From: Chrysomallon squamiferum | Taxonomy: Eukaryota > Mollusca > Gastropoda > Neomphalida > Peltospiridae | Assembly (NCBI GenBank): GCA_012295275.1 | Contig: CM022677.1 | Span: 9,161,514 to 9,225,513 of the forward strand | Length of the DNA: 64,000 nt | Direction of reading: 5' to 3' | Shown: one piece after another, positions 25,501 through 48,901 of the stretch | Layout of the letters: each line of letters begins with the position of its first letter | Position numbering within the stretch: position 1 is the first letter of the stretch | The notes under the pieces: model-generated | Seen by the model: the letters and a program-made list of their open reading frames with translations, nothing else | Databases searched by the model: none | Told to the model about the DNA's origin: nothing | Program-made: the position numbers and the translations under genes

Positions 25501-28286
25501 CTGCTGCTTGTTCCAGTCCAACTGGACAAAACACATCTGCTGCTGCTGATGTTAGCCACTGTTCAGTGAATGGAAATTCAGCAGTAGTGACAGTTAGTGC
25601 TGGAGAGTGTAATAAAAGAGATGGTAGGTCCGAGGTGGTGTGTTCTACGACTGTAAGTCATTCTGAGGCTTCAGTAAAAAGGACTGGTGTTCTGAAGCAG
25701 CTTCTTGGCAGGAAAGACAGTTTGCCAAGTTATGAAGAAGCTCTTCACCATCTTGGTAAGTGTCATGATGGCCAGGGAGTAAATGCTGGGAACAAATCTG
25801 AGAAACAGGCAGACTTATCTTCAAGACTGGTGACAATTTTATCCAGTTCCAACACTAATGGAGTTCAAGACATCAAAACCAGTTGCATATCAAACCAGCC
25901 TTCATTTTCATTAGCACAGAAATTGTACAAAAATCACCAGACAGATGTAGAAACTGCAACTCTGCCAGTGCCAGTAATAACAACCACAACACCAACAACA
26001 CCATCAACAAAGCAGTTTGCGCCTCCTAGTCCATACACCTCAAATGTTCCCCCAGCCAGCCCTCATAATGTTGCCATGGTAACAAGGACCCTGTCCATGC
26101 CACCTTCCAGTCCAGGTTCACATCATTCTGCAGCTATAGCAGCCAGCCCACATGGTCCACACTCTGCCCCACCACCAGCAAGCCCATATGGGCCTCCATC
26201 AGTTCCTCCTGCTAGTCCTCACGGTCCTCGCTCTGTGCCTCCGCCAGCTAGTCCTCATGGACCAAGATCAGCACCTGCAGTAACTAGTCCCAGAGACTCT
26301 CATTCTGTTCCTCCTGCGAGCCCTAACAGCACAATTCTGTCTCCCAAAGTATATCCTATAGGATTGCCGACAGCTAGTCCTCAAGCATCACGACCAGGCT
26401 CAAGACAGAGTCAGGTTTTTGTCTCTGGTCAAATGTCTGCAGCAAGTCCATGTGGATCTCAGCCAGCTGCATCTCCCGGCTCACAAAGTCTAGTCATACA
26501 GCCAGCAAGTCCCTATGAAGCAACACCATCAGCTATTTTAACATATGGCTTGAAGCAACCATCAAATAAAGAAACAAAGCAGCCTGTCCTCAAAGCAGGT
26601 CTTGAAATGGGTTCAGTGCCTGATTCCTCCAAATCAGCAGCTGCAACTGGTGACTCAATAATGACCAAAGAATTTCCATTTTCTTTCCATCTTGCATTAC
26701 TCAGTGAGAAAGCACTGACTGAACCAGCAGAGCTGAAACCAGACCAACAAGAGGCCTCTTTGAATAGAAAAACATCTCTGGTTAAATCTGAACTGTGTGA
26801 TGCTCCATCCTGCGTGTCTGTTCCCATGGACGAATCTTCAAACTTGATCATGTCACACACAAAACTTTCTGATGTTTCATTTGTTTTCTCAACAAATGAA
26901 ACGAGCATGGAGTTGTCTTCAGTAAAACAGAGTTATGCTTCCTTATCAGACACGACGACCAAGCAGTCGCTGAAGACTAATGTTCCTGCTTCACAGTCTC
27001 CGAGGACTTCATATGCAGACAAATCAAATCCTGTAGGTTCTGCTCCACTGCTGGCAGGCTTACTGAACTCCAACTCAGATGAAGAGAGTGACAAGCTGAG
27101 GATAGTTCAGTCTAGGAGTAGTACTAGTTATTCTAAACGAGAAGTTCCATCAGCTTTGTTAAATGCTCTGGGAAACAGTCACCACAAGTCAGCTCAGGAT
27201 TTAAGGAGCAACAAAACAAAAACCAGTGAAAATTTTAATTCTTCTTCAGATCCTCATGACAGCAGCAGACACAACAAGACAACACCACTGAACATCCAGA
27301 TACCAGACCCACGTCAACAGAAGTTGTTGAAGGGTCTTCCTGTCAACGTTCCAAGTGAAAACAAATCCTCGTTCATTGCTTTTAACTTACCGAACGTCAA
27401 CTATATGGGCCGAGCACCAAACATCGACCTGGCCACCATTTTACCACAGAAACCTGTTGAGAGGAAGCAGACGGCAAATCCAGGAAACATAGACTTCAGC
27501 AGCATCTTCCCTTCCAATTCTGTACCAAAGACTTCACAGATTTTGAACAGTGCAGCGAAAACAAAGCTAGCTTCTAACTCTTACATTGGATCTCACTCGG
27601 AGGTCAACCCTCCCAATGTTAACTTAGAGGCACTGCTAAACGATCATGACAGGCCTGATGGAATTTCCCATTCCGACTTACGTCATCTTCTAGCTGGTCA
27701 GAACAGTTCAAAGTTGAAAAGGAACAGAAATCAAAACAGTGTATTACAGTCTCATCATCATCATCTTCTGTCATCATCATCATCATCATCATCATCATCT
27801 TGTGTTAGAAATGATTCCCGTCCGTCTGCTTCGGCTAACATGATTTTCACTTCTGCTCCTTTACACCAGAACTCGACTCCTACAAACACCACCACAACAA
27901 CAACAACATCCACCACCACTGAAACACATAAACAGTTTTACAACAAACCGGACTCATCTAGAAGACTGCCCAGTCATCCTCCCTGTTCTGGAGCGTCCAT
28001 TAACTCTGAGAATCCGTTGCTAAGCAATTTGTTAAGTAAACAACCAACGAATACTCAGTCTTACACTCAGCTGCAGTCTGCCGAGCAGAACACTGATCTG
28101 GGACCAGAAAATGGCACTGAGTTTGTTTCGCCAAACTTTGACGAGCTGGGTTGCACCCTGGATGTACTGAAGATGCTGGACAGTCAGTACTTCGACTTGG
28201 ACTCCGACAGTGTTCAGTCATCCGTGACTGCAGCACAGATTCCCGACTCCTCTCATTCAGTGCTCGTGACGGATGATTCGAGTTGA
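16058..28286 (+). CDS. RFX7: RFX7-like (RFX5/7 family) winged-helix transcription factor, eight coding exons
   Basis: Nuclear regulator that would bind X-box DNA through its RFX winged-helix domain. Coding exons: 16058-16308, 17283-17316, 17850-17938, 18260-18388, 19302-19418, 19817-19901, 20952-21156 and 21506-28286. Phases join throughout and an in-frame TGA sits 9 nt before the ATG. The N-terminal helix (SEVNSLSDVEKLLLYLKLP) matches the RFX5/7 oligomerisation region. The RFX domain (about residues 135-217) includes RRLGQRGQSKYCYSGLRKK. PSLPEL (222-227) fits the PxLPx(I/L) motif that RFX5 and RFX7 use to bind RFXANK/ANKRA2 ankyrin repeats. Exon 7 carries the conserved downstream helical region (CEWAQKLLGRSF). 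Exon 8 is a huge low-complexity region with Ser, Gln/His and ASPHGP-type repeats. Total about 2563 aa, much longer than vertebrate RFX7, after one base is added at 22227-22236. Intron 5 looks U12-type. Confidence 0.85.
17283..17316 (+). CDS. RFX7: RFX7 coding exon 2 (34 nt)
   Basis: Small exon between acceptor TTTTCAG and donor GTT|GTAAGT. It encodes SVEGKERIDRIV when joined to exon 1 and returns the frame to phase 0. Confidence 0.75.
17850..17938 (+). CDS. RFX7: RFX7 coding exon 3
   Basis: Acceptor TGTTTCAG and donor ACA|GTGAGT. Encodes the helical segment SEVNSLSDVEKLLLYLKLP, characteristic of RFX5/RFX7. Confidence 0.85.
18260..18388 (+). CDS. RFX7: RFX7 coding exon 4 (first half of RFX domain)
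   Basis: Encodes RIEQAHAFTWIRSHLEE and the PKHEVFDDYR helix. Acceptor TCAATCAG, donor TACAG|GTATGC. The donor is the first member of a 32-bp minisatellite that continues into the intron. Confidence 0.9.
18389..18800 (+). repeat. Degenerate ~32-bp minisatellite carrying 5'-splice-site-like motifs (intron 4)
   Basis: Diverged units rich in ACAGGTATACTGTACATTTC and CTTGATATATTATACAG run from the exon 4 donor itself. A cleaner version of the same unit is found in intron 6 at 19965-20285. Confidence 0.7.
18850..19290 (+). repeat. ATT-rich low-complexity tract in RFX7 intron 4
   Basis: Imperfect (TTA)n/(ATT)n DNA with short GTT interruptions, ending just before the exon 5 acceptor. Confidence 0.85.
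19302..19418 (+). CDS. RFX7: RFX7 coding exon 5 (RFX domain, recognition helix and wing)
   Basis: Encodes LYCESHTLKPLCPADFGKV to RRLGQRGQS and the first two bases of the next Lys codon. No GT donor fits. The exon stops where ATATCCTTT begins, a perfect U12-type donor. The codon is completed by the A at 19817, giving SKYCYSG. Confidence 0.8.
19419..19816 (+). other. Probable U12-type (minor spliceosome) intron, AT-AA ends
   Basis: The 5' end ATATCCTTT matches the AT-type U12 donor exactly. Near the 3' end TACTTTGAC (19799-19807) fits the U12 branch consensus TTCCTTRAY at 7 of 9 positions. Its branch A (19806) lies 10 nt before the junction set by protein conservation, which leaves terminal AA. 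In-frame AC-ending alternatives at 19801 and 19807 would insert 5 or 3 residues into the RFX wing. The middle is (CA)n. Confidence 0.7.
19430..19735 (+). repeat. (CA)n-rich tract inside the U12-type intron
   Basis: Long, interrupted CA microsatellite. Open frames across it on either strand are Cys/Val or Thr/His polymers with no coding meaning. Confidence 0.95.
19817..19901 (+). CDS. RFX7: RFX7 coding exon 6 (end of RFX domain, ankyrin-binding motif)
   Basis: Encodes the end of the RFX domain, YCYSGLRKKLEVQ, then PSLPEL, which fits PxLPx(I/L). Donor AGT|GTAAGT. The AG inside the Ser codon (19827-19828) could mislead gene finders into starting the exon 12 nt late. Confidence 0.85.
19965..20285 (+). 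repeat. 32-bp minisatellite in RFX7 intron 6 with juxtaposed AG|GT motifs
   Basis: About nine units. The best-kept ones contain TTATACAG directly followed by GTATGCTG or GTATACTG, so each looks like a 3' splice site fused to a 5' splice site. Related to the repeat beside exon 4. Confidence 0.8.
20952..21156 (+). CDS. RFX7: RFX7 coding exon 7
   Basis: Acceptor ACTTTCAG, donor AAAG|GTGTGG. Encodes CEWAQKLLGRSFGQLQELA and LAAMQEAGLQ, the conserved helical region C-terminal to the RFX domain in RFX5/7 proteins. Confidence 0.9.
21197..21281 (+). pseudogene. Intronic degenerate copy of an RFX7 exon 8 segment
   Basis: About 85 bp in intron 7 match coding sequence at 22877-22961 with roughly 8-9 mismatches. 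Translated, DLLVQIASNLQAGCTST parallels DLLAQIASNVQAGRTST, then a CAG codon has become TAG. The copy has no splice sites of its own. Confidence 0.85.
21506..28286 (+). CDS. RFX7: RFX7 coding exon 8 (large terminal exon, one frame break)
   Basis: Acceptor CTTTTCAG; stop TGA at 28284-28286. It begins with a coiled-coil-like basic stretch (ELIKEQKKKLQQHR), followed by long Ser/Thr-rich, presumably disordered sequence. Visible landmarks are a His/Gln/Glu-rich tract (24566-24711), tandem ASPHGP-like repeats (about 26050-26330), a poly-Ser run from TCA repeats (27770-27800) and an acidic C-terminus (LDVLKMLDSQYFDLDSDS). The frame changes at 22227-22236; one added base restores a single reading frame. 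Confidence 0.85.
22227..22239 (+). other. RFX7: Single-base frame break in RFX7 exon 8
   Basis: The first frame ends STEVQK and TGA at 22237-22239. The second frame is open after a TGA at 22224-22226 and continues VKTSEVQNSV. One missing base (for example a third A or second G near 22234-22236) explains both. The site lies inside a short imperfect duplication of TGAAGTTCAGAA. Confidence 0.8.
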
Positions 28287-28517
28287 TTTGGTTTATTTAA
28301 TTACTGCCATTTGGAAACAGGAAATATTTGTTAAAGGTTGTTTTCTTCTTCCATCTTTTTTTTCTAGTGTGAATTTGTAAATTATTTGAATAAGCTGTGG
28401 ATAGACCATTGTGTGCATTATTATTATTTTTATTTTCTTGTGTGGGTTTTTAAACTGTTTGAAAAAGTTATGGATAGTGTAGTATTCTTCATTTTTATTG
28501 CAGTTTTTGTATTTATC

Positions 28518-28551
<34 letters not shown>

Positions 28552-31327
28552 TTTTTTTTTTTAATTGGAAAATTATTTTAATAAGCTGTGGTCAATATTA
28601 TAATTACTGTTATTACCGTTATTGTTATTATTATTATTTATTATTATTATTATTATCATTATTATTATTATTTTGGTGAAATTGTAAATTTTAAGCTAAC
28701 AATAGAGTATTATAGATATTTTAAATCTATTTCTTATTTTAAAATTTATTTATGCTTTTTAAAATCAATTAAAAGTGATTTTTATTAACTTGACAATCTC
28801 ATGTCAGTTCATTAAGATGAGTCTAGTGTCTGAATATATTTCATAAGCTTAATAAATTTATTATTTTTCTAGGTTTAGGATATTTAAAAAAAAAATTTTT
28901 TTTTAGGTCTTTAGTATGGACAAGCAGTTTTGGAATTTTTTTTTTTTTACAAATATGAAGTAACATGATCAAAAAAGAAAATATGTCCTGTGCAGCCTCA
29001 TAAAACTTCTTTTTTTTATATACTTTGTTAGTATTAAATGGTAACTCTTTAAGCAAATTAGTTTTTAATTATCATGTGAACTTGTTTTTTTCTTTTTTTG
29101 CTTTGCTATTAAAATAAAATATTTGTTTTTGACAATCAACAAAGTTTTTTTTTAAACAAATTTAACATGTTTTTTATAAAGTAAGTTTGCTAGGGTAAAT
29201 TCAGTTCCTTATGACAATCTTCTACAAACTACTGCAGTATCATTAAAAAATATATATATTTATATTGTTAAAAACAGCTGTTAAAACTAAAAATGTTCAT
29301 AGATTGATAAATAAAGTTAATTGTTAGTACTAATCTACAGACTTTCAAAGAATAGTAATAATAAAAAATATTGTTATTACTAATTACAGAAACAGATTTT
29401 ATCAGCATTAGAAAAAAGTATTATTGTGAAATATTTTAAACTAGATTTAAAATCTGACTAGTAATAATAATTAAAAAATGTATTTAATTCTTGAAAAGTA
29501 ATTTTAAAATTGAAAGAAATATCACTGTATTGCTAAGATTAAAAATAACATGTTAGGAAAATATTCTTAAAAATGGGATTATTTTTATTTTCTGTAAATC
29601 TGTACTATTTTAAGAATACTTTGTTGATCTAGATTTATCACAAAAGCTTTCTTTCACAATTCACCCCCCATCATTTACACAAAACCTTTCTTCTTAAACC
29701 CTGAAATTTGGATTTTTTAAATTTATTTATTTATTATTTTTTGTTCTGACATATTGCTGGCCTCCTAAAAGAAGAAGGTTCAAAAAAGCTTTAAAAAAAA
29801 TCGTACAAATGTAAATTTATTTGGAATGAAAATGGAGTGTGAGAGAGATGGTTTGAAGCTGAAGAAATAGCATAATAACATGAAGCATAACAAAAATACC
29901 ATTTGTTTTGAAGAATAAAATATTTATTCAGTTTTTAACCTGTGAACTTTTTTTTAATTATTAGCAGAATTATTATAAGTAGCTAGATATTGTCTCTGTC
30001 AGGTTTAGACTTTTTTTTTTGGTTCCTAAAATAATTTAGAATTCTAAATTGAAATATTAATAATCTGGTTAAGCAATATAAATTAAAAAAATAATATAAA
30101 GTTTATTATAAGAAATGTTTCTCTGGGAAAGTATTTATTATTATTTTTTTGTACTTTTTTTTTGTTTTGTTTTTAATATTATTAAAAAAATATAAACAGT
30201 TATAAATTGAGCAATCTGGTTCTTAAAGAATTTTATCATCATGCTTTGGTACAAATGATATAATTTTAATTTAAAAATTCTTATGTTATCAAGAAGTAAA
30301 AGATAATAAAATTATTACTTGCTATTTTTTTTTTTTTTTTTTTTATTTGAAATATACATTTATCAATTATTTTTTTTATTTTTTTTATTTTTGTAAATAA
30401 TATTTTGGTGACTATCATGTTAAAAAGTAATTATATCTTTAGTTTTTTAGGTATTGTTAATTGCTTTTATAATTAAACAAAAATATATTTCTTCTATGTA
30501 AATAATATTATAATTGAAAATATACAAGGAAATATAGAAATCTACAGAAATACTTTGAAAAATTAATGTTGAAAATGGTTTTCTCAGTAAATACCAGTTG
30601 TATTATTATTTTCTAATTTTTATCTTTAAAAATGAAAATACGTCTTTAGCCTTTTCTGATTTTACTATATTTTTATTGTTAAGTTATTTATTTACAGGAT
30701 TTTTTTTTCTTTTTATTTTATCTCTAAAGAAATTTTAAATGAATTTAACAGACATTTCAGCAGCAAGATTTAAAAGTGATTTCAGCGAAAGACATTTCAA
30801 AGTGACAGTGTAATAGTGATTTTTTGTTTTTTTTACTGTGAGAGTGATTTGGATTTTTAGTAGTGATTTCTGTGACAGTCATTTCATCAATTCAGCTTGG
30901 AATAGTGATTTCTGTGAACCATTTGGATAGTGATTGCTAGTAAAGTCACTGAACTGTGAATAGAGATTTCTAGAAAGTCATGTGACCTGTTTACCCATAA
31001 TAGTATCTGTGATATACCTTGTTTTATATAGTGTGTGTGCGTGCGTGTGTGTGTGCGTGAGTGTCTGTGTGTGTATGTGGATATGAGAAACCACTTTTAA
31101 TTTTCTTTTTTTATATTAGTGTTTGGAGTGGCTTTTATTTCTTATAAATATGCATTTCTAATCTCTTTTTTTTTTTTTTTTTTAATTTTTACAACCATGC
31201 ATTATATTGTGGTGACATCAGATTCCTTCATAGGCATATTCAGTGTGCCAAAACTATTATATAATAAAACTATTAATGCAAACATTACTTATTTTTCTTT
31301 TATTATTATAAAACTTTAATTAATTTA

Positions 31328-31336
<9 letters not shown>

Positions 31337-31372
<36 letters not shown>
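31337..31372. repeat. (TA)n microsatellite
   Basis: Uninterrupted TA run preceded by a short TG run. Confidence 0.95.
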
Positions 31373-31376
<4 letters not shown>

Positions 31377-32024
31377 GACACCCCCTTTGTTCAAATTAAT
31401 TTTTAAAAAAGAAGAAAAAGTAAAAAAAATGTAAATGAATTTTTATATAATTTATAAGTAGGATATTATCATTTTCTGAATTTATTATTATTCTTTTAAT
31501 TAATGTACATTCAATCTCACTACATTTAATATATATATATATATATTTCAGTTTAGAGCGACAATGATAATGTCTTCCATACAACTAGTTAAAATAAAAT
31601 GTTTTCTAAATATGTAAAACTTTTAAATACTCTTTTGACAACATCTTAGTTTTTCTGCTTGTAAATATCATTAAAACAGCAATAAATAAAAATAATAAAA
31701 AAAATAAAAATAAAAAAATAAAGCAGTAAAACAATAAACCTCTTCCCCCACATCCCCACTATTCATAATTTGCATCACAGCATTCGTTCAGCTGCGTCCG
31801 TCCACAAGCTGTGTGAAGATTTTAACTAAGTTTTCCCTGAGTTGAAAGACATTTCATAATAAATCTCAGTGATTAGATCTCAGAATCTTTTTTTTTCATT
31901 TTTTTTATATATATGTTTATCTACAATGGTATGAATAAATGGTCTAAAAAAATTATATTTTCAGTTACTACTTTATTAATTTACTTAATTACTGTTTTAT
32001 TAATTAATAAAAATAAAGTAGTCT

Positions 32025-32026
<2 letters not shown>

Positions 32027-32065
<39 letters not shown>
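32027..32065. repeat. Poly(T) run of about 39
   Basis: Uninterrupted T homopolymer. It could be the poly(A) tail of a minus-strand retrocopy, but I see no recognisable body next to it. Confidence 0.9.
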
Positions 32066-32070
<5 letters not shown>

Positions 32071-33731
32071 GCATTTCATGTCTAGAGGTGTGACATTATA
32101 TATGTGACCATCATGTTGAATTAAGTCTTATGTCTCAGTGCCAAGTTTTTAACCTTTGAAACAAAAATATACAAAATTCTTATCTTGTTAAAATGGGTTT
32201 TTTATATAATAAAATAAAGATTCCTTGATCCAGAGATAAAACATATCAATGCTAAGGTGTGTTATAGAGTACCTTTGTGAACAAGGAAACGAGGAACTTT
32301 TCATTTATTTTATCATCTCTGCCTGATCTGTCTGGAACTAAACATGACACAGGGTGAACAGATAAACTGAGACTTAAGACTACTTATGATGTGATGGGTC
32401 ACAAATATGGCAGTATTGTTTTCTTATGCTGTAAATAAAATAAAATAAAATGTAAATAAATAAGAAAATTAAAAAACTTTAAAAAAAGAAAAAAGAACAT
32501 AAATATAAAAATTCAACAATAAGTAAAATAAAAATAATATGAAATGTAAATTAAATTGAATATAATAATAATATAGTAATAATAAAAAATATAAACAATA
32601 CTAAGATGTAAGTACAGCAAATATATTTAGACTTTTTTTATATCACCATTGATTTCTACTTTTAATTAAAAGTTTAAGAAATTCTCATATAATTATTATT
32701 TTAACTTGATTTTAAAAAATCACTTATTTTAATATAAAACATTAGTTGTTGGTCCTGTGTTGGAACGTCATTACCAAAGTTATCTCATTTAAGTAAACAT
32801 TAAAAAATATATTGATATTTTTGTTTATTCATTAATCATTAAACTCTTCTCTTCATTAAACTAGATTTCAAAAAGAATTTAGTTTAATTAAAAATGATTT
32901 TTTTGACATCAGTTTGGGTATTTAATTTAACTGGTTCGAGTACTACAAATATTAATTGTTAAAAAAACAGTTTGGATTTATTTTTATCATTTAAAAAATT
33001 GTCAGAAGGCAATAACCATTTAAATTAGTTTATTAAAAATATTGTTTGTCATCATTTAGCTATTATTTAGTTTAAAAATAAAAAAAATTAAATTTAGCTG
33101 TCTCACTGAAGACTGGGTATGAATAAGATGTTAAATGATTTAATTTATTTTGTTCTAAAAGTTAAAAGAACACCATCCCATTTATTTTTAAAAAAATGAC
33201 AATGAATCCCTCATTTTAAAAAAAGGCAAAAAAATTAATAAAAAATAAAATAATAATAATAATAATACAAAATAAATAATAACAACAAACAAAGAAAAGG
33301 AAAGATTTTACAAGAAAAATATCTCACTGGTCATTTCTGTACAGAATAAGAAATCTGTGTCATCCAGGTCAACACTTATCATTGTTTCATAAAAAATATA
33401 ATAAATTAAACTTTACAAGGTGCTGACTAAACAGTGGTCTCAATAGACAGTTCTGGTGTACTTAACAGGAAGAGATTAATTAAAGGTGACTGTAGAATTA
33501 ACAAACTGATTCCCTTGTTTTATAACTGTAAACCACAGCTTATCTGGTTTGAAGTAATATGATTATTATTGTTATTATTCAGAGATTTTTTTTGGGGGGG
33601 TGGTTACATATTAGAAAATGAAAGCAGTTCCATATTAACACAAAAACACACAAATATATTCACAAACAAATATATACATAAAAAAATAAAACACACACAC
33701 ACACACACACACACACATTCTAGTCATACAT

Positions 33732-34478
33732 ACATTTTATTTTATAACATGCTTAATGTAATTTTTTTTCTGGTGTGCTAATAGAAATTTAGCCCTAGGT
33801 TCTGCATACATGAAAAACAACAATGCATAAATCAGTTTTAAATAACAACAACAAGAAAAAAAAAAATATATAAACCTTTAATAAACAACATTAATTGTGA
33901 TTAATAATATTTCTTTAATGCATAAACACACTGAAGAAATTTTTATAGGTGTGATTTAAAAAAAAAAAAAAAAATTATATATATATTTTTTCTTTATTTG
34001 CAGCTTTTATACATAATATTCATGTATATGTGTTTGTGGTTTGCGTGTGTGAGTGTGTGTGCATCTGTAGGTGAGTGTTGGATATATGTGTATATGTATT
34101 TATGGATGTCTGTGTATGTGTGTGTGTTTGTGTATATAATTATATATGAATATAAAACAAATATATATACAAATACATAATAATAATTTGATATGTAAAA
34201 TGAATCTAATATCATGGAGCTATATCAGTTTTTTCTTCTGATTTTTGCTGTGAGTGTAAGCATTAAAACAGTGTCTCCTAACTCCTATCTGACTTGACTT
34301 TTGTGTTTAACTTAAACTCTGTATTTTATTTTTAACACACACACCCACACGCACACGCACACACAACAGTGAGGTGCAAATAGACAAATTGCACAATAGA
34401 GCTGTTTTTCATGTATGCAGAACATAGGACTAAATTTCTATTAAAAAATTACATTAAGCAAGTTATAAAATACAATGT
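33732..34478. mobile_element. Possible foldback or non-autonomous element with ~75-90-bp inverted arms
   Basis: The left arm (33732-33819) and the reverse complement of the right arm (34404-34478) share TTTTATAAC, GCTTAATGTAATTTTTT, AATAGAAATTTAG and TCTGCATACATGAAAAAC. The left arm has a ~12-base insertion. The ~585-bp interior is AT/TG-rich and non-coding. No clear target-site duplication was found, so a local inverted duplication is the alternative. Confidence 0.5.
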
Positions 34479-35489
34479 GCAGCTGCAAATATATATATAT
34501 ATATATATAGATATATTCCAGCTGCATAGATAGATAGATAGGGATAGATAGACAGAGAGAGAAATAAGTATTTGTATGTGTGTGTTGTGTATGTATGGTT
34601 ATATTAATAGTATGGCAGTTATAGTGTTCTAGTTGTAGATACAGTAGTAGTAGTAGAAAATCATATTTTGACATCAAATGTAGAAATGATTAATAAAAGA
34701 ATGCAGACAGAATAGAAAAAGAAATCAACAACACAAATTAAAGTGAAAATATATTTATTTATAAAAATTAAAAAACAAAATGTTAAAGCTAGCTAAAATT
34801 GAATGTAAAATAAGTAAACAATATGTTAATGATTTATGTATATGTGTGAAAGATGTTAAAATATTTATATAATAATAATAATATTAATAATAATAATAAT
34901 AATAATATTAATAATAATTGTCATAATAATCATAGTAATGAAATAATAATTATAATCATCATATATCATCATCCTAATCAGCGTCATCTACATTATGATA
35001 CGCAGCTTTCATTGAATTATAATAATTTTGAAATTGATAGATACTTTTTATGGTTTTTGTATGACAGACAAGAAAAATAAATAACAAATTATATATATAT
35101 ATATATAAATAAAATGAACAGCAAACGTGTTTTAAGGCAGAAAAAAAAATGTGAAATAGACGAAACTTAATAAATATTAAATTTTGGAACACAGAATATT
35201 TTTTACAGAGAAACCCTACTGAAATGAACTAAATATAGGCCTTAATTTAACAGAATTTTATATATATTGCATATATACACACACACATACAGATATATAA
35301 AATAAAAAAAGAACAACTTTGTTCAGAATAACTAACTGACAAAATGAAAAGACTACAAGAATTTAACTTTGGCTAAAATTCAAAAGAATCTGAAGAATAC
35401 ATACTGTCTGAATTATTAATTAGGTTGGTTACCATAACTAGGACAATTTCCGATTACAAATAAAGCAAAAGTAGATTAATGGTTACTGC

Positions 35490-35526
<37 letters not shown>

Positions 35527-35741
35527 TCTGGATTAGTTTCTATTAATTGTTTGTCAATATCATCTGTTTGTAATTTAGAATTGGACATTTCTGAAGATAT
35601 TTCCAACATGAAGGTTGTTTGTCTAGATTCTTTTTTTTCTAAACATAAGTGAGAAAATTTCCAAGGTTAGTGACATTTTGTCTAGGTACTTGTTTCATAG
35701 GGAGAAGAGAGAGTTGAAGATATTTCAAGGTGAAGGTCGTG

Positions 35742-47222
<11,481 letters not shown>

Positions 47223-47412
47223 GATTGTCTAATTTTCTGCTTCACAGATTAACTAAAAATAATAAATAAATAAATGAGTAAATATATAAATAAAATAAAA
47301 AAAATAATTAAATAAATAAATAAATAAGTAAGTAAACAAAAAATAATAATAAAGAAATAAACAAACAAAGAATCAAACACACAAACAAATGAATAAAAAA
47401 ATAATAAACAAA

Positions 47413-47446
<34 letters not shown>

Positions 47447-47471
47447 AGTAATAATAATAATATATTTTTTT

Positions 47472-47553
47472 TATCCCGTTTCTCACTGATTATGTTTTAA
47501 TTAATATTATAAAATGATAGACTACATTCTGTTAGTATAAATATTAGCATGTT

Positions 47554-47614
<61 letters not shown>

Positions 47615-47820
47615 AAATAAATACAATGCAGTTTTACTAAGTATAGTCGTTTTATATAACTTTTTAAAATCAGGATAGAAAGCTAGGGATACACAGACAG
47701 AAATAGAAAGGACGAGTGAGAACGAGACAGACAGTGAGACAGAGAGAGAGAAAGAAAAAGAAAGTTTTTAAATTTTCAACAGTAGTAAACAGAACAACAG
47801 ATTTGTCTGTGACTGCTAGA
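47472..47820. repeat. Dispersed ~350-bp repeat, copy 1
   Basis: Nearly the same sequence, in the same orientation, recurs at 57233-57595. Both copies open with TATCCCGTTTCTCACT, carry a central (GA)n and end with CAGAACAACAGATTTGTCTG. Confidence 0.85.
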
Positions 47821-47921
47821 GAATTTCACGTGTTAAGAAAATTCATGCAGCCGTTGATCTTCTGAAGAGAAATGATTGACTGATGGTGAAGCCACTGAAT
47901 TTAGGGTCAAATCTGGTTACC

Positions 47922-48250
<329 letters not shown>

Positions 48251-48448
48251 ACAACTTAAGGAAGACATATATGAAAGTTGACTTAATAATACTTATTTAT
48301 TTAAAGTGCATTATTAGAAAAGTATTGTCCTATTACTTAAACTGCTAATCCCAACTCCTATCAGAGACAATGTTAAATTACGTAATTAAGCAAATATTAA
48401 AAAAATTCTTTGTTGCAATTGTAAATTTCAAACCAATGCAAAACTTAC

Positions 48449-48600
48449 CTGACTCGATGAACGCAAGGTGAGAAATGGTGCACTTATGAGCTGAAGTGAC
48501 TTAACAAAAAGAAAGAAAAAAAAAAGGAGTAAAAATGCAACTCACCTGGCTTGGATGCAGTGAAGCGAATCAGGACAGAGAACTAAAAGATATTACACAA
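48449..48600 (-). other. Predicted 5' UTR exons of membrane-protein gene
   Basis: Two good minus-strand donors are present: CCAG|GTGAGT ending an exon at 48546, and GTCAG|GTAAGT ending one at 48449. A strong pyrimidine tract and CACTTCAG acceptor precede 48490, so they could be successive exons split by a 55-nt intron, or alternative first exons. Confidence 0.5.
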
Positions 48601-48658
48601 GGGTCGTCTCGCTTCAGTAAACTCATGTGACTTGGTAAAAGGTTAAGTTCGTGTTTAT

Positions 48659-48668
48659 GTCACGTGAC
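48659..48668. promoter_or_regulatory. GTCACGTGAC palindrome (E-box/CLEAR-type site)
   Basis: A perfect 10-bp palindrome fitting the TFEB/MITF-type CLEAR element. It lies about 110 bp upstream of the first predicted donor of the membrane-protein gene and so near its probable start site. The role is inferred from the motif. Confidence 0.45.
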
Positions 48669-48693
48669 CTTTTAGTATTACTGCTAATAATAT

Positions 48694-48696
<3 letters not shown>

Positions 48697-48784
<88 letters not shown>
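48697..48784. repeat. (CT)n(TG)n compound microsatellite
   Basis: CT run to about 48767, then a TG run. Confidence 0.95.
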
Positions 48785-48901
48785 TATGTCCCAATGCTTT
48801 TCTGTTTGTAAGTCTGTCTGTTACGTCAACTATTCTGTGAACCGCACATAAAACTATTTCTTCTGTTAAAGAAAAGCATCATTATTTAAATATACTTAAC
48901 A

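Larger units (their letters stand above)
28287..35741. other. AT-rich non-coding region: RFX7 3' UTR and intergenic DNA
   Basis: No coding exon was recognised between the RFX7 stop and the end of the membrane-protein gene, both of which point into this block. The left part should be RFX7 3' UTR, but frequent AATAAA strings prevent choosing its end. It contains (TTA)n near 28528 and 35490, (TA)n at 31337-31372, a 39-T run at 32027-32065, a patch of AGTGATTTC-like short repeats near 30780-30970, and the inverted-repeat structure at 33732-34478. Confidence 0.6.
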
